Assembly: GCA_902800435.1 (NCBI GenBank)
Contig: CADCEQ010000059.1
Span: forward strand, 1 to 12,816
Reading direction: 5' to 3'
DNA: 12,816 bases
Source: an uncultured Prevotellaceae bacterium
GTDB taxonomy: Bacteria > Bacteroidota > Bacteroidia > Bacteroidales > Bacteroidaceae
Below the pieces are notes generated by a model, which ran no database searches, had not been told where the DNA came from, and saw only the letters and a program-made list of their open reading frames with translations. Position numbers and translations under genes: made by a program. Positions 1 through 6,914 of the stretch are shown here, one piece after another; the stretch's first letter is position 1; every line of letters begins with the position of its first letter.

Positions 1-620
1 CCGAAGATGAAGTCGGTGGTGCCCTCGATGTAACAGTCGTTGAACCAGAGGCGGGTGTTGGGCATGCCGGTGTAGACGGTGTCCTGATGGCCGAGGAATC
101 GGCAGTTGAGGAATTTGAGGCGGTCGCCCTGCGTATGGATGGCCACTGCCTGACCGAGGCGGGCGGCGTTGTTCTCGATGGTGAGGTTCTTCAGCGTGAT
201 ATTGTTGGCATCGATTCTGACGGTGAACGAACGGAAGGTGCCGAGCTTGGGGCGGTCGCCCATGGCCAGGAGCTGGTCTTTCAGCTGCTTGGGCCAGAAG
301 CTGCCGTCCATTGTGATGTTGGCGTGGTCGTCGTAGGTGATGACGGTCAGGTCGCGGTCCTCGCCGCAGAGCTCGATGTTCTGCAGCCACTGGGGGATGA
401 TGAGCTTCTCCTTGTATGTTCCTTTCTTGATATAGATGACTTTGTGGTAGTCCATGAAGGCGCGGCATACTTCGACGGCTTCGGTGACGGTGCGGAATTG
501 GCCGGTGCCGTCGCGGGCGACGACGAGGGTGTCGGGGTTGTCGTAGTTGGCGGCTGTGGCTGCAACGATGTTGCAGCATAGGAGACAGAGGGCGATGAGG
601 GTTGTTAGTAGTTTGTTCAT
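1..620 (-). CDS. Pectinesterase (pectin methylesterase, CE8), C-terminus cut off by the window edge
   Basis: A minus-strand frame opens with ATG at 620 and stays open to position 1, giving 206 complete codons. It starts with a hydrophobic signal peptide (residues 1 to about 22), so the enzyme is exported. The rest matches the right-handed beta-helix of carbohydrate esterase family 8, which removes methyl esters from homogalacturonan. Visible family motifs are GQAVAI (Gln157), HQDTVY (catalytic Asp180) and CYIEGTTDFIFG (catalytic Asp203). The later Gln and Arg ligands and the last helix turns lie outside the window, so intactness cannot be judged. No clear lipobox is seen despite cysteines in the leader. 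It begins 4 bp after the rel stop codon with no room for a promoter of its own between them, so it is probably the last gene read from the parA operon or is read from a promoter inside rel. It is the only plant-polysaccharide gene in the window and fits a gut or rumen lifestyle. Confidence 0.9.
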   Translation of the reverse strand, partial: MNKLLTTLIALCLLCCNIVAATAANYDNPDTLVVARDGTGQFRTVTEAVEVCRAFMDYHKVIYIKKGTYKEKLIIPQWLQNIELCGEDRDLTVITYDDHANITMDGSFWPKQLKDQLLAMGDRPKLGTFRSFTVRIDANNITLKNLTIENNAARLGQAVAIHTQGDRLKFLNCRFLGHQDTVYTGMPNTRLWFNDCYIEGTTDFIF

Positions 621-624
621 TGGG

Positions 625-2895
625 TTATACTATTTCTGAGATTTCCTTGAGGTCCTTGATGGTCTTGAGGTTATTGATGATGAGGCGCACGTCGTCGCGG
701 TCGTGGACGCGGAGTTCGAGTGTGCCGTCGAACATGCCGTCCTCGCAGGTGATGTTGAGGTTGCGGATGTTGACGCTCATCTGTGCCGAGATAATCTGGG
801 TAATCTCGTTGAGCAGGCCGACGCGGTCGATGCCGCTGATGCGGATGGTGGCAATGAAGAGCAGGCGCTTGTGCATGTCCCACTTGGCATCGAGGATGCG
901 GTTGCCGAAGCCCGACTTCAGCTTGGCGGCCACGGGGCAGTTGCGCTTGTGGATTTCGATCTGGTTCTTGGCCGTGATATAGCCCAGGGCGTCGTCGCCG
1001 GGAATGGGGTGGCAACAGGTAGGGAACTTATATTGCTGGATGGTTTCCTCGCTGATGTAGATGGGCTTCTTGCGGTTGAACTTCTCGGGCACGGTGAACA
1101 GCTCCTGGTCGGCATCGTCGTCGGGCTTCTTGCTCTTGACGAAGGGCACGTACTTGCGCCATCCGCTGCCAGAGGGCTGTTTCTTCTTGTTCTTGCCGTT
1201 GAGCTCGTCGAGGTCTTTCTCGCCCAGCAGCACCCGCTTCTCGCCCAGAGCGAGGAAAAAGTCCTCGCGGCGCTTGTATTCGTGGTATTCGGCCAGCTGG
1301 TCGGCTACGGCGAGGGAGTACTCCTTTTCGTTCTTCGTGAGCCAGGCGGTAAGCAGTTCCTCACCCTTCTTCTGCGTCTCGCGGTTGTCGCGGCGCAGGA
1401 TGGTCTGAATCTTGCCCTTGGCCTTGGCTGTGGAGACGAAGTTGATCCACGCGGGCTGCACGTGCTGCGACTTCGAGGTGAGAATCTCCACCTGATCGCC
1501 GCTCTGCAGCTTATGGCTCAGGGGCACCAGCTTGTGGTTCACCTTGGCACCGATGCAGTGGCTGCCGAGGAATGTGTGGATGGAGAAGGCGAAGTCGAGG
1601 GCGGTACAGCCGGCGGGCATGGTCTTGATTTCGCCCTTGGGCGTGAAGACGAATATCTCAGAGGCAAAGAGGTTGAGCTTGATGGCGTCGAGGAAGTCCA
1701 TGGCGTCGGGCTGCGGGTCGTCGAGGATTTCCTTGATGGTGCGTAGCCACTCGTTGAGCTCGGCCTCGTCCTCGGTGTACTCCTCTTCGTCGTCGCCCTC
1801 CTTGTATTTCCAGTGGGCAGCGAGTCCCTGCTCGGCCACCTCGTCCATGCGGTCGGAGCGTATCTGGACCTCAATCCAGTGTCCCTGCTTCGACATGAGT
1901 GTGACGTGCAGGGCCTGGTAGCCGTTGGTCTTGGGGTGGTTGAGCCAGTCGCGCAGCCGGTCGGGGTGGCTCTTGTAGATTTTCGAGATGGCGACGTAGA
2001 TGTTGAAGCACTCGTTGACCTCCTCCTCGCGAGAACGCGGGGTGAAGATGATGCGCACGGCGAGGATGTCGTAGATCTCTTCGAACGTGACGTGCTTGTT
2101 CTGCATCTTGTTCCAGATGGAGTAGGGGGTTTTTACACGCTCCTTGATGGTGTACTGGATTCCCATCTTCTGAAGCTCGACCTCGATGGGCACGATGAAC
2201 TCGTCGAACAGTTCGTGGCGCTTGGCCTCGGTAGAAGCCAGCTTCGACTTGATGTTGGCAAACTCCTCGGGATGCTCGAAGCGGAAACTGAGGTTCTCGA
2301 GCTCGGACTTAATCTTATAAAGACCTAAGCGGTGGGCGAGGGGAGCGTAGATGTAGAGTGTCTCGCCGGCAATCTTGTACTGCTTGTTGGCGGGCTGCGA
2401 CTCCAGGGTGCGCATGTTGTGCAGGCGGTCGGCAATCTTGATGAGGATGACGCGGATGTCGTCGCTCATGGTGAGCAGCAGCTTCTTGAAGTTCTCGGCC
2501 TGTGCCGAGGCCTGTTCGCCGAAGATGCCGCCCGAAATCTTGGTCAAGCCGTCGACGATCTGGGCTATCTTGGGGCCGAAGATGTTCTCGATGTCCTCGA
2601 CGGTGTAGTCGGTATCCTCGACAACGTCGTGGAGCAGTGCCGAACAGATGCTGGTAGAGCCGAGTCCTATCTCCGAGCACGCTATCTGTGCCACGGCGAT
2701 GGGGTGCATGATGTAGGGCTCTCCCGAGAGGCGCCTCACACCCTTATGAGCCTGACGAGCGAAGTTGAAGGCCTTGGTGATAAGGTCGACCTTCTTGCGA
2801 TGGCGCGAGGACAGATAGCTGTTGAGCAACTTCTGGAACGCACCGTTAATCAGTTCGTCGTCGTCGATGACACGTTTTCTCTCTTCTTCATCCAT
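625..2895 (-). CDS. rel: Bifunctional (p)ppGpp synthetase/hydrolase, long RelA/SpoT homologue (Rel)
   Basis: This 756-residue cytoplasmic enzyme makes (p)ppGpp from ATP and GTP or GDP, and degrades it, to run the stringent response. The domains are in the standard order. The HD hydrolase is at about 40-195, with HDVVED at 89-94 and the ADRLHN motif near 155-160. The synthetase is at about 240-365, with RVKTPYSI near 253-260 and NGYQALH at 324-330. The TGS domain is at about 413-475, a Cys/His zinc-finger-type region follows (CC at 627-628, HKRNC at 649-653), and an ACT domain spans about 679-756. The intact HD motif predicts a working hydrolase. The signature separating bifunctional enzymes (RxKD) from E. 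coli RelA (ExDD) reads RLRD at 313-316, which is basic and so closer to the bifunctional class. A lysine-rich linker lies at 567-590. The ATG at 2895 is the obvious start. The gene lies 37 bp after the transglycosylase stop, in the same operon. Confidence 0.97.
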   Translation of the reverse strand: MDEEERKRVIDDDELINGAFQKLLNSYLSSRHRKKVDLITKAFNFARQAHKGVRRLSGEPYIMHPIAVAQIACSEIGLGSTSICSALLHDVVEDTDYTVEDIENIFGPKIAQIVDGLTKISGGIFGEQASAQAENFKKLLLTMSDDIRVILIKIADRLHNMRTLESQPANKQYKIAGETLYIYAPLAHRLGLYKIKSELENLSFRFEHPEEFANIKSKLASTEAKRHELFDEFIVPIEVELQKMGIQYTIKERVKTPYSIWNKMQNKHVTFEEIYDILAVRIIFTPRSREEEVNECFNIYVAISKIYKSHPDRLRDWLNHPKTNGYQALHVTLMSKQGHWIEVQIRSDRMDEVAEQGLAAHWKYKEGDDEEEYTEDEAELNEWLRTIKEILDDPQPDAMDFLDAIKLNLFASEIFVFTPKGEIKTMPAGCTALDFAFSIHTFLGSHCIGAKVNHKLVPLSHKLQSGDQVEILTSKSQHVQPAWINFVSTAKAKGKIQTILRRDNRETQKKGEELLTAWLTKNEKEYSLAVADQLAEYHEYKRREDFFLALGEKRVLLGEKDLDELNGKNKKKQPSGSGWRKYVPFVKSKKPDDDADQELFTVPEKFNRKKPIYISEETIQQYKFPTCCHPIPGDDALGYITAKNQIEIHKRNCPVAAKLKSGFGNRILDAKWDMHKRLLFIATIRISGIDRVGLLNEITQIISAQMSVNIRNLNITCEDGMFDGTLELRVHDRDDVRLIINNLKTIKDLKEISEIV

Positions 2896-2932
2896 AATTC
2901 TTCTTCCCGTGCGCGTGTGTACTTATAATATT

Positions 2933-4312
2933 CTATCTTTTCTTGCGCTTGGAGGTTTTTGCCTTGGCCTTGGCTTTCGGCTTTGCTTTTGCCTTAGGTT
3001 TTGCCTTAGGTTTTGCCTTTGCCTTGGTAGCAGTCTTCTTGCGTGCGGTCGTCTTTTTGCGGGCAGAGGCCTTGGTGGTCTTGCGGCCCTTGCGGACGGT
3101 GGCCTTGCGGCTCTTCTTGGTCTTCTTATAGCTGGTGAAGGTGGGCGCATCGTCGGGTACGGCCACCTCGGCGCGCTTGCTGAGCAGTTCGCTGGCGTTG
3201 TAATTGTAGATAGAGTCCTGATTGTCGATGAAGCGCGTGACATCGTTCAGAGCCAGCTTGATGGCCGAAGGCTTGGTCAGTCCGGGGACGATGTCGCGTC
3301 GGTACTCGGGGTTCAGCGTGCGCAGCATGTCGATGTCGAGGTCGAGGACGGCGGCAATCTGCGACAGGTGTACGTTGCGGTTGACGACGACAGTGTCGGT
3401 CTTCAGCGGTAGCTTGGTGCGCAGCGGACAGATGTTGTGGGCCGAGTAGTAGTTCATGACGTAGTTGGCGGCGATGAAGGCGGGCACGTAGCCGCGGGTC
3501 TCGCGCGGCAGATAAGGATAAATCAGCCAGTAGTCCTTGGCGCCACCGGCGCGGTGGATGGCCTTGTTGATGTTGCCTGGGCCGCAGTTGTAAGAAGCGA
3601 TGACCAGGCTCCAGTCGCCAAACACCTTATAGAGGTCGCTCAGGTAGTGGGCGGCGGCGTAGCTGGCCTTGACGGGGTCGCGGCGCTCGTCGACAAGCGA
3701 GTTCACCTCGAGTCCGTACTGCTTGCCGGTGGTCAGCATGAACTGCCAGAGTCCGGTGGCGCCGACACGCGACACGGCCTTCGGGTTGAGAGCCGACTCG
3801 ATGACGGGCAGATACTTCAGTTCCAAGGGCAACCCATAGGCCTCGAGTGCTTCCTCGAAGATGGGCATGTAGAAGTTGCAGGCGCCCAGCATGTAGCTCA
3901 CCGAATGGCGCAGGCGGCCGCTGTAGCGCTCGATGAACTTCTGCACAACCTCATTGAAGGGCATCTCCATGATGGTCGGCATGCGCGTGAGGCGATCAAC
4001 GTAGACGTCGCGGTCGAAGGTGGGGTTCTCGTCGGTTGTGCGGCAGTCGCCGTCTTCGCTGAGGTAGGTCTTCGACATATAGAGGTTCATCAGCGAGTCG
4101 AGGTCGTAGGTCATGGCCTCGGGGAAGTCGATGATTTCCTCGTTTCCCTCCAAATCGGTGACCATCATCTCGTCGTCGGTCATCTCTTCGTCGGTCATTT
4201 CCACTTCCTCTTCGTCTTCCTCGTCATCCTCGTCGAAGTCGTAGACGTCCTGCGCCATCATGGCACTGGCCGAGGCAAACAGCATTGCAAGCAGTAACAG
4301 GTATTTCTTCAT
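2933..4312 (-). CDS. mltD: MltD-type membrane-bound or periplasmic lytic transglycosylase with a lysine-rich tail
   Basis: A 459-residue exported enzyme predicted to cleave glycan strands of peptidoglycan with formation of 1,6-anhydro-MurNAc. I place the start at ATG 4312 because it gives a classic signal peptide (MKKYLLLLAMLF..., cleavage near AMMAQ, residue 21); the longer frame uses TTG at 4318. A strongly acidic segment follows (about residues 23-63). The SLT catalytic domain covers about 110-295, with the general acid Glu172 in VIESALNP, then GATGLWQFM and IASYNCGPGNI. One degenerate LysM-like segment is seen near 304-356 (VNRNVHLSQIAAVLDLD). Residues from about 395 to the end are almost only Lys, Ala, Thr, Arg and Pro, replacing the further LysM domains common in MltD proteins. 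The gene sits 18 bp after the DUF5683 stop and 37 bp before rel. The family call is firm; function of the charged ends is unknown. Confidence 0.93.
   Translation of the reverse strand: MKKYLLLLAMLFASASAMMAQDVYDFDEDDEEDEEEVEMTDEEMTDDEMMVTDLEGNEEIIDFPEAMTYDLDSLMNLYMSKTYLSEDGDCRTTDENPTFDRDVYVDRLTRMPTIMEMPFNEVVQKFIERYSGRLRHSVSYMLGACNFYMPIFEEALEAYGLPLELKYLPVIESALNPKAVSRVGATGLWQFMLTTGKQYGLEVNSLVDERRDPVKASYAAAHYLSDLYKVFGDWSLVIASYNCGPGNINKAIHRAGGAKDYWLIYPYLPRETRGYVPAFIAANYVMNYYSAHNICPLRTKLPLKTDTVVVNRNVHLSQIAAVLDLDIDMLRTLNPEYRRDIVPGLTKPSAIKLALNDVTRFIDNQDSIYNYNASELLSKRAEVAVPDDAPTFTSYKKTKKSRKATVRKGRKTTKASARKKTTARKKTATKAKAKPKAKPKAKAKPKAKAKAKTSKRKKR
2987..3017. repeat. 12-bp tandem repeat encoding the KPKA units of the transglycosylase tail
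   Basis: The unit TTTTGCCTTAGG occurs at 2987-2998 and 2999-3010, followed by a partial copy to 3017. On the minus strand it encodes repeated Lys-Pro-Lys-Ala. It lies in a wider low-complexity stretch (about 2936-3130) made of GCC/TTG/CTT-type codons. Because the unit is a multiple of three, copy-number change would lengthen or shorten the tail without breaking the frame. Confidence 0.8.
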
Positions 4313-4330
4313 AATCAATTTCTCAGTCGT

Positions 4331-5086
4331 TTAAAAGTTCAGTTGGCAGTTCACGCCTAACGAGGAGGCGTAAATCGGGTTGTTGACCATCGGATTGCCG
4401 ATTACCGTCGGCTGCACTTTCAGGCTTAAGTCCCTGGAGATGTCGAAAACCGACAACTCGGCGTCGACATAGGCATCGATGACGCTGATGGCGTAGACAC
4501 CTATCATCACAAAGAAACTCAGGTCGCGCCATCGGCGGTACTTGTCCTTACGCCTTTTGAAGAGATTGGTGTAGCGCTCGATGTTTGAACTGTCAATAAC
4601 GCGGCCCAGGTGCATGAACTTCATGTAGCTGGCCGTTGCAGGGTCGTCGTCAGAGATGTCGATGAACGCCTGCGAGTAGTCCTTATACATGGTGTTGTTC
4701 CATGTAAGGGCGTAGATACAGCCCATGAATCCACCGTAGACGATGGGCAGCTTCCAGTACTTGCGGTTGTAGATTTGTCCGCCGCCGGGAATTACCAGCG
4801 CCAGCCAGAGGGCGCGTTGGGGGTTGGGAGTCCATTTCGTCCAGTCGCGCTTCTGCTTCTTCTTCAGCGTCAGGGTGGAGTCGGGCATCGTTAGCTTCAG
4901 GTCCAGTTGGCGGGCGTCCTGGTCAGCGATGGTGTCGAGCGGTGCCAAGTCCTGCAGCAGAGCCGAGTCGCTGCTGATGGTGAAGATGGAGTCGCTGTCG
5001 ATCGGTTCATACCGTGTGGAATCCGTCTGGGCCAGACAACTCAGGCAGCAGATCATCATCAGCATGGCAATAACCGTTGTTTTCAT
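4331..5086 (-). CDS. DUF5683 family envelope protein
   Basis: The product is a 251-residue protein of a Bacteroidota family without an established biochemical role. From ATG 5086 it begins with a signal peptide (MKTTVIAMLMMICCLSCLAQ). A polar stretch of about 55 residues follows, then a basic segment KKKQKRDW near 75-82. The family hallmark is a hydrophobic stretch with PGGGQIYNRKYWK at about 100-112, continuing into an apolar helix to about 128. A second hydrophobic helix lies near 189-205 (SFFVMIGVYAISVID). Two earlier in-frame starts exist, ATG 5095 and GTG 5098. I prefer 5086 because it gives a better signal peptide and because the extra codons fall inside a 7-bp repeat array. The gene sits between parB and the lytic transglycosylase, which suggests a cell-envelope role, but that is inference from context only. 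Confidence 0.85.
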   Translation of the reverse strand: MKTTVIAMLMMICCLSCLAQTDSTRYEPIDSDSIFTISSDSALLQDLAPLDTIADQDARQLDLKLTMPDSTLTLKKKQKRDWTKWTPNPQRALWLALVIPGGGQIYNRKYWKLPIVYGGFMGCIYALTWNNTMYKDYSQAFIDISDDDPATASYMKFMHLGRVIDSSNIERYTNLFKRRKDKYRRWRDLSFFVMIGVYAISVIDAYVDAELSVFDISRDLSLKVQPTVIGNPMVNNPIYASSLGVNCQLNF

Positions 5087-5088
5087 TT

Positions 5089-5123
5089 CACTCATCACTT
5101 CTCACTCTTCACTTCTCACTTCT
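5089..5123. repeat. 7-bp tandem array (CACTTCT type) across the parB stop codon and DUF5683 start region
   Basis: Five consecutive heptamers are readable: CACTCAT, CACTTCT, CACTCTT, CACTTCT, CACTTCT. On the minus strand they encode the last residues of ParB (SEK) and its TGA at 5111-5109, then continue over the alternative starts of the next gene (GTG 5098, ATG 5095). The rotated unit ACTTCTC differs by one base from the unit ATTTCTC of the array at 6850-6881. Confidence 0.9.
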
Positions 5124-6041
5124 ACCGTCGAGCACATTCATGATGCGCTCCAGTTCCTCCTCGTTGTCGAAGACGATGCTGATTTTCCCCTTGCCCTTAG
5201 GCGAGCAGGTCATCTGCACTTTTGTCTGGAAGAAATCGGCCAGCCGCTGTCGCAGGGCGTTGTACTCAGCGGGCAGCTGGACCTTGGCGGTGACAGATTT
5301 CCTGGCGTTCTGCAGGTCGTCGCCCTGTTTCAGCAACTGCACCATCTCCTCAACCTTGCGCACGGAATAGCCCTGCTTCTGGACCTCCTTGAACAGCTTA
5401 ATCTGCTGGGTGGGACTCTCCAACGACAGCAGAGCGCGGGCGTGGCCCATGTCTATCTCCTTGTCTTTCAGTGCCATTTGCACCTGGGCAGGGAGCTTCA
5501 GCAGGCGCATGTAGTTGGTGACGGCGGCGCGGCTCTTGCCAACGCGCTCCGAAATCTTGGCCTGCGTCATGCCCGTTGTCTCGGCCAGGTGCTGATAGGC
5601 CAGGGCAATCTCGATAGCGTTCAGATCCTCGCGCTGGATGTTCTCTACCAATGCCATCTCCATCACGTTCTCGTCCTCGACGGTACGGATGTAGGCCGGT
5701 ATTGACGTCAGTCCAGCCATCTGCGAGGCGCGCCAACGGCGCTCGCCGGCAATAATCTGGTAGTGCCCTTCGCTAACCTTGCGCAGCGTGATAGGAGCGA
5801 TGATGCCCAGTGCCTTGATGCTTCCGGCCAGCTCCTGCATGGCTTCCGGGTCGAATTCCCGGCGCGGCTGGTCGGGGTTTGGCTCTATCTGGTCGATGGG
5901 AATCTCGTTGAGGTTCGACGAACCGCCAGTCTTCACGTCCGATGTGTCAATCAAGGCATCCAGCCCACGGCCGTTGCCAATGTCGTCAAGTCCGCGGCCC
6001 AGCACCGCGCTCGTTTTTGCGTATTTCTTCTTTACAGCCAT
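5109..6041 (-). CDS. parB: ParB/Spo0J chromosome-partitioning CTPase
   Basis: This 310-residue DNA-binding protein should load at parS sites, spread as a CTP-gated clamp and recruit ParA and SMC to the origin region. It has a basic N-terminus with the usual RGLDALI ParA-interaction segment (near 25-31). The CTP-binding motifs follow: GERRWRA at 99-105 and ENIQREDL at 133-140. A helix-turn-helix lies near 157-180 (MTQAKISERVGKSRAAVTNYM), then a linker and a C-terminal dimerisation region. Length is normal for the family. The start ATG (6041-6039) shares one base with the parA stop (TAATG), which implies translational coupling. The last three codons and the stop lie in a 7-bp repeat array. I found no parS-like palindrome in the window by eye. 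Confidence 0.97.
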   Translation of the reverse strand: MAVKKKYAKTSAVLGRGLDDIGNGRGLDALIDTSDVKTGGSSNLNEIPIDQIEPNPDQPRREFDPEAMQELAGSIKALGIIAPITLRKVSEGHYQIIAGERRWRASQMAGLTSIPAYIRTVEDENVMEMALVENIQREDLNAIEIALAYQHLAETTGMTQAKISERVGKSRAAVTNYMRLLKLPAQVQMALKDKEIDMGHARALLSLESPTQQIKLFKEVQKQGYSVRKVEEMVQLLKQGDDLQNARKSVTAKVQLPAEYNALRQRLADFFQTKVQMTCSPKGKGKISIVFDNEEELERIMNVLDGRSEK

Positions 6042-6805
6042 TATTTGTTCTTGTTTATGATTTCCTTGGCCAGGGCCAGATGGTTCTTTGAACCGGTTGA
6101 ATCAGCATCATAGAGGATGACGGGCAGACCGTGTGACGGACTTTCCGACAGTTTAACATTACGCTGGATGACGGTCTTGAACACCAGCTCCTGGAAGTGG
6201 CGCTTCACCTCGTCGTAAATCTGGTTAGCCAAACGCAGGCGGGAGTCGTACATCGTCAACAGGAAACCCTCAATCTCGAGTCTCGGGTTCAGCTTGGTCT
6301 TGATAATCTTGATGGTGTTCAGCAGTTTCGAGATGCCCTCCAAGGCAAAATATTCGCACTGCACGGGGATGATGACCGAGTCGGCAGCCGTCAAGGCGTT
6401 CACGGTGATGAGGCCCAGCGACGGCGAGCAGTCAATCAGTATATAGTCGTATTCGTTCTCAATAGGTGCCAGTATCTGCTTGATGACGCGCTCGCGATCG
6501 TTCAGGTTCAGCATCTCGATCTCGGCGCCCACCAGGTCGATGTGGCTCGGAATGATGTCCAACCCCTCAATATCGGTGGTGTAGATGGCGTCGTGGACGT
6601 CAGCCTTGTCGATGATACATTCGTAGATGGAGCAGTCCACCTCCTGAATGTTCACGCCCAGTCCGCTCGAGGCGTTGGCCTGCGGGTCGGCGTCGATGAC
6701 CAATACCGTCTTCTCCAGCGTAGCCAGTGAGGCCGCCAGATTGATGGTCGTCGTCGTCTTTCCCACGCCACCTTTTTGGTTGGCTAATGCAATGATTTTT
6801 CCCAT
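6041..6805 (-). CDS. parA: ParA/Soj chromosome-partitioning ATPase
   Basis: A 254-residue cytoplasmic Walker-type ATPase that works with ParB in origin segregation. The deviant Walker A motif KGGVGKTT is at residues 11-18, including the signature lysine near the start. DADPQANAS lies at about 38-46 and the Walker B-type IDCSPSLG at about 124-131. The short N-terminus is typical of chromosomal Soj rather than plasmid ParA, which often carry an extra DNA-binding domain. I chose ATG 6805 because MGKIIALANQKGGVGKT is the normal family start; the upstream extension would need TTG at 6838, inside the promoter -7 box. It overlaps parB by one base and heads a minus-strand operon of six genes. Confidence 0.97.
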   Translation of the reverse strand: MGKIIALANQKGGVGKTTTTINLAASLATLEKTVLVIDADPQANASSGLGVNIQEVDCSIYECIIDKADVHDAIYTTDIEGLDIIPSHIDLVGAEIEMLNLNDRERVIKQILAPIENEYDYILIDCSPSLGLITVNALTAADSVIIPVQCEYFALEGISKLLNTIKIIKTKLNPRLEIEGFLLTMYDSRLRLANQIYDEVKRHFQELVFKTVIQRNVKLSESPSHGLPVILYDADSTGSKNHLALAKEIINKNK

Positions 6806-6835
6806 TTTCAATCCTTTTACTAAAAAAACAGGTTG

Positions 6836-6843
6836 CAAAGATA
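6836..6843 (-). promoter_or_regulatory. Predicted -7 promoter box for the parA operon
   Basis: On the minus strand the sequence reads TATCTTTG, a full match to the Bacteroidota sigma-ABfr -7 consensus TAnnTTTG, ending about 30 bp before the parA ATG. No clear TTTG -33 box is visible at the usual spacing; that position falls in the 7-bp repeat array. Confidence 0.7.
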
Positions 6844-6849
6844 CGAATT

Positions 6850-6881
6850 ATTTCTCATTTCTCATTTCTCATTTCTCATTT
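6850..6881. repeat. 7-bp tandem array (ATTTCTC)4 between the divergent parA and surE promoters
   Basis: Four perfect copies of ATTTCTC cover 6850-6877, followed by a partial copy that runs into a T tract. The array fills the space between the -7 box of parA (6836-6843) and the -7 box of surE (6887-6894). It therefore covers both places where -33 elements would be expected. Confidence 0.93.
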
Positions 6882-6886
6882 TTTTG

Positions 6887-6894
6887 TAACTTTG
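6887..6894 (+). promoter_or_regulatory. Predicted -7 promoter box for surE-lpxB
   Basis: TAACTTTG fully matches TAnnTTTG and lies 20 bp before the surE ATG, which leaves only a very short leader. The -33 region (about 6862-6868) lies wholly within ATTTCTC repeats and has no exact TTTG at the usual spacing. Confidence 0.7.
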
Positions 6895-6914
6895 CAGCCA
6901 AAACATGATATTTT

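Noticed and set aside
703..1746. 347-codon plus-strand open frame opposite rel
   Set aside because: It lies fully inside rel on the other strand and its product is a Val/Leu/Asp-rich mirror of GC-rich codons with no recognisable motif, whereas the minus-strand frame carries all Rel domains.
3437..4297. 286-codon plus-strand open frame opposite the lytic transglycosylase
   Set aside because: Mirror of acidic and GC-rich codons on the opposite strand; the catalytic SLT motifs are on the minus strand.
4313..4318. TTG start for the lytic transglycosylase two codons upstream
   Set aside because: The ATG at 4312 gives a textbook signal peptide beginning MKKYLLLL; no reason to prefer TTG.
6806..6838. 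Longer parA start (11 extra residues)
   Set aside because: It needs a TTG start lying inside the -7 promoter box, and the extra residues precede the normal family start MGKIIALANQKGG.
5089..6881. The tandem heptamers as a CRISPR array
   Set aside because: The units are contiguous 7-bp repeats with no spacers and no cas genes are present.
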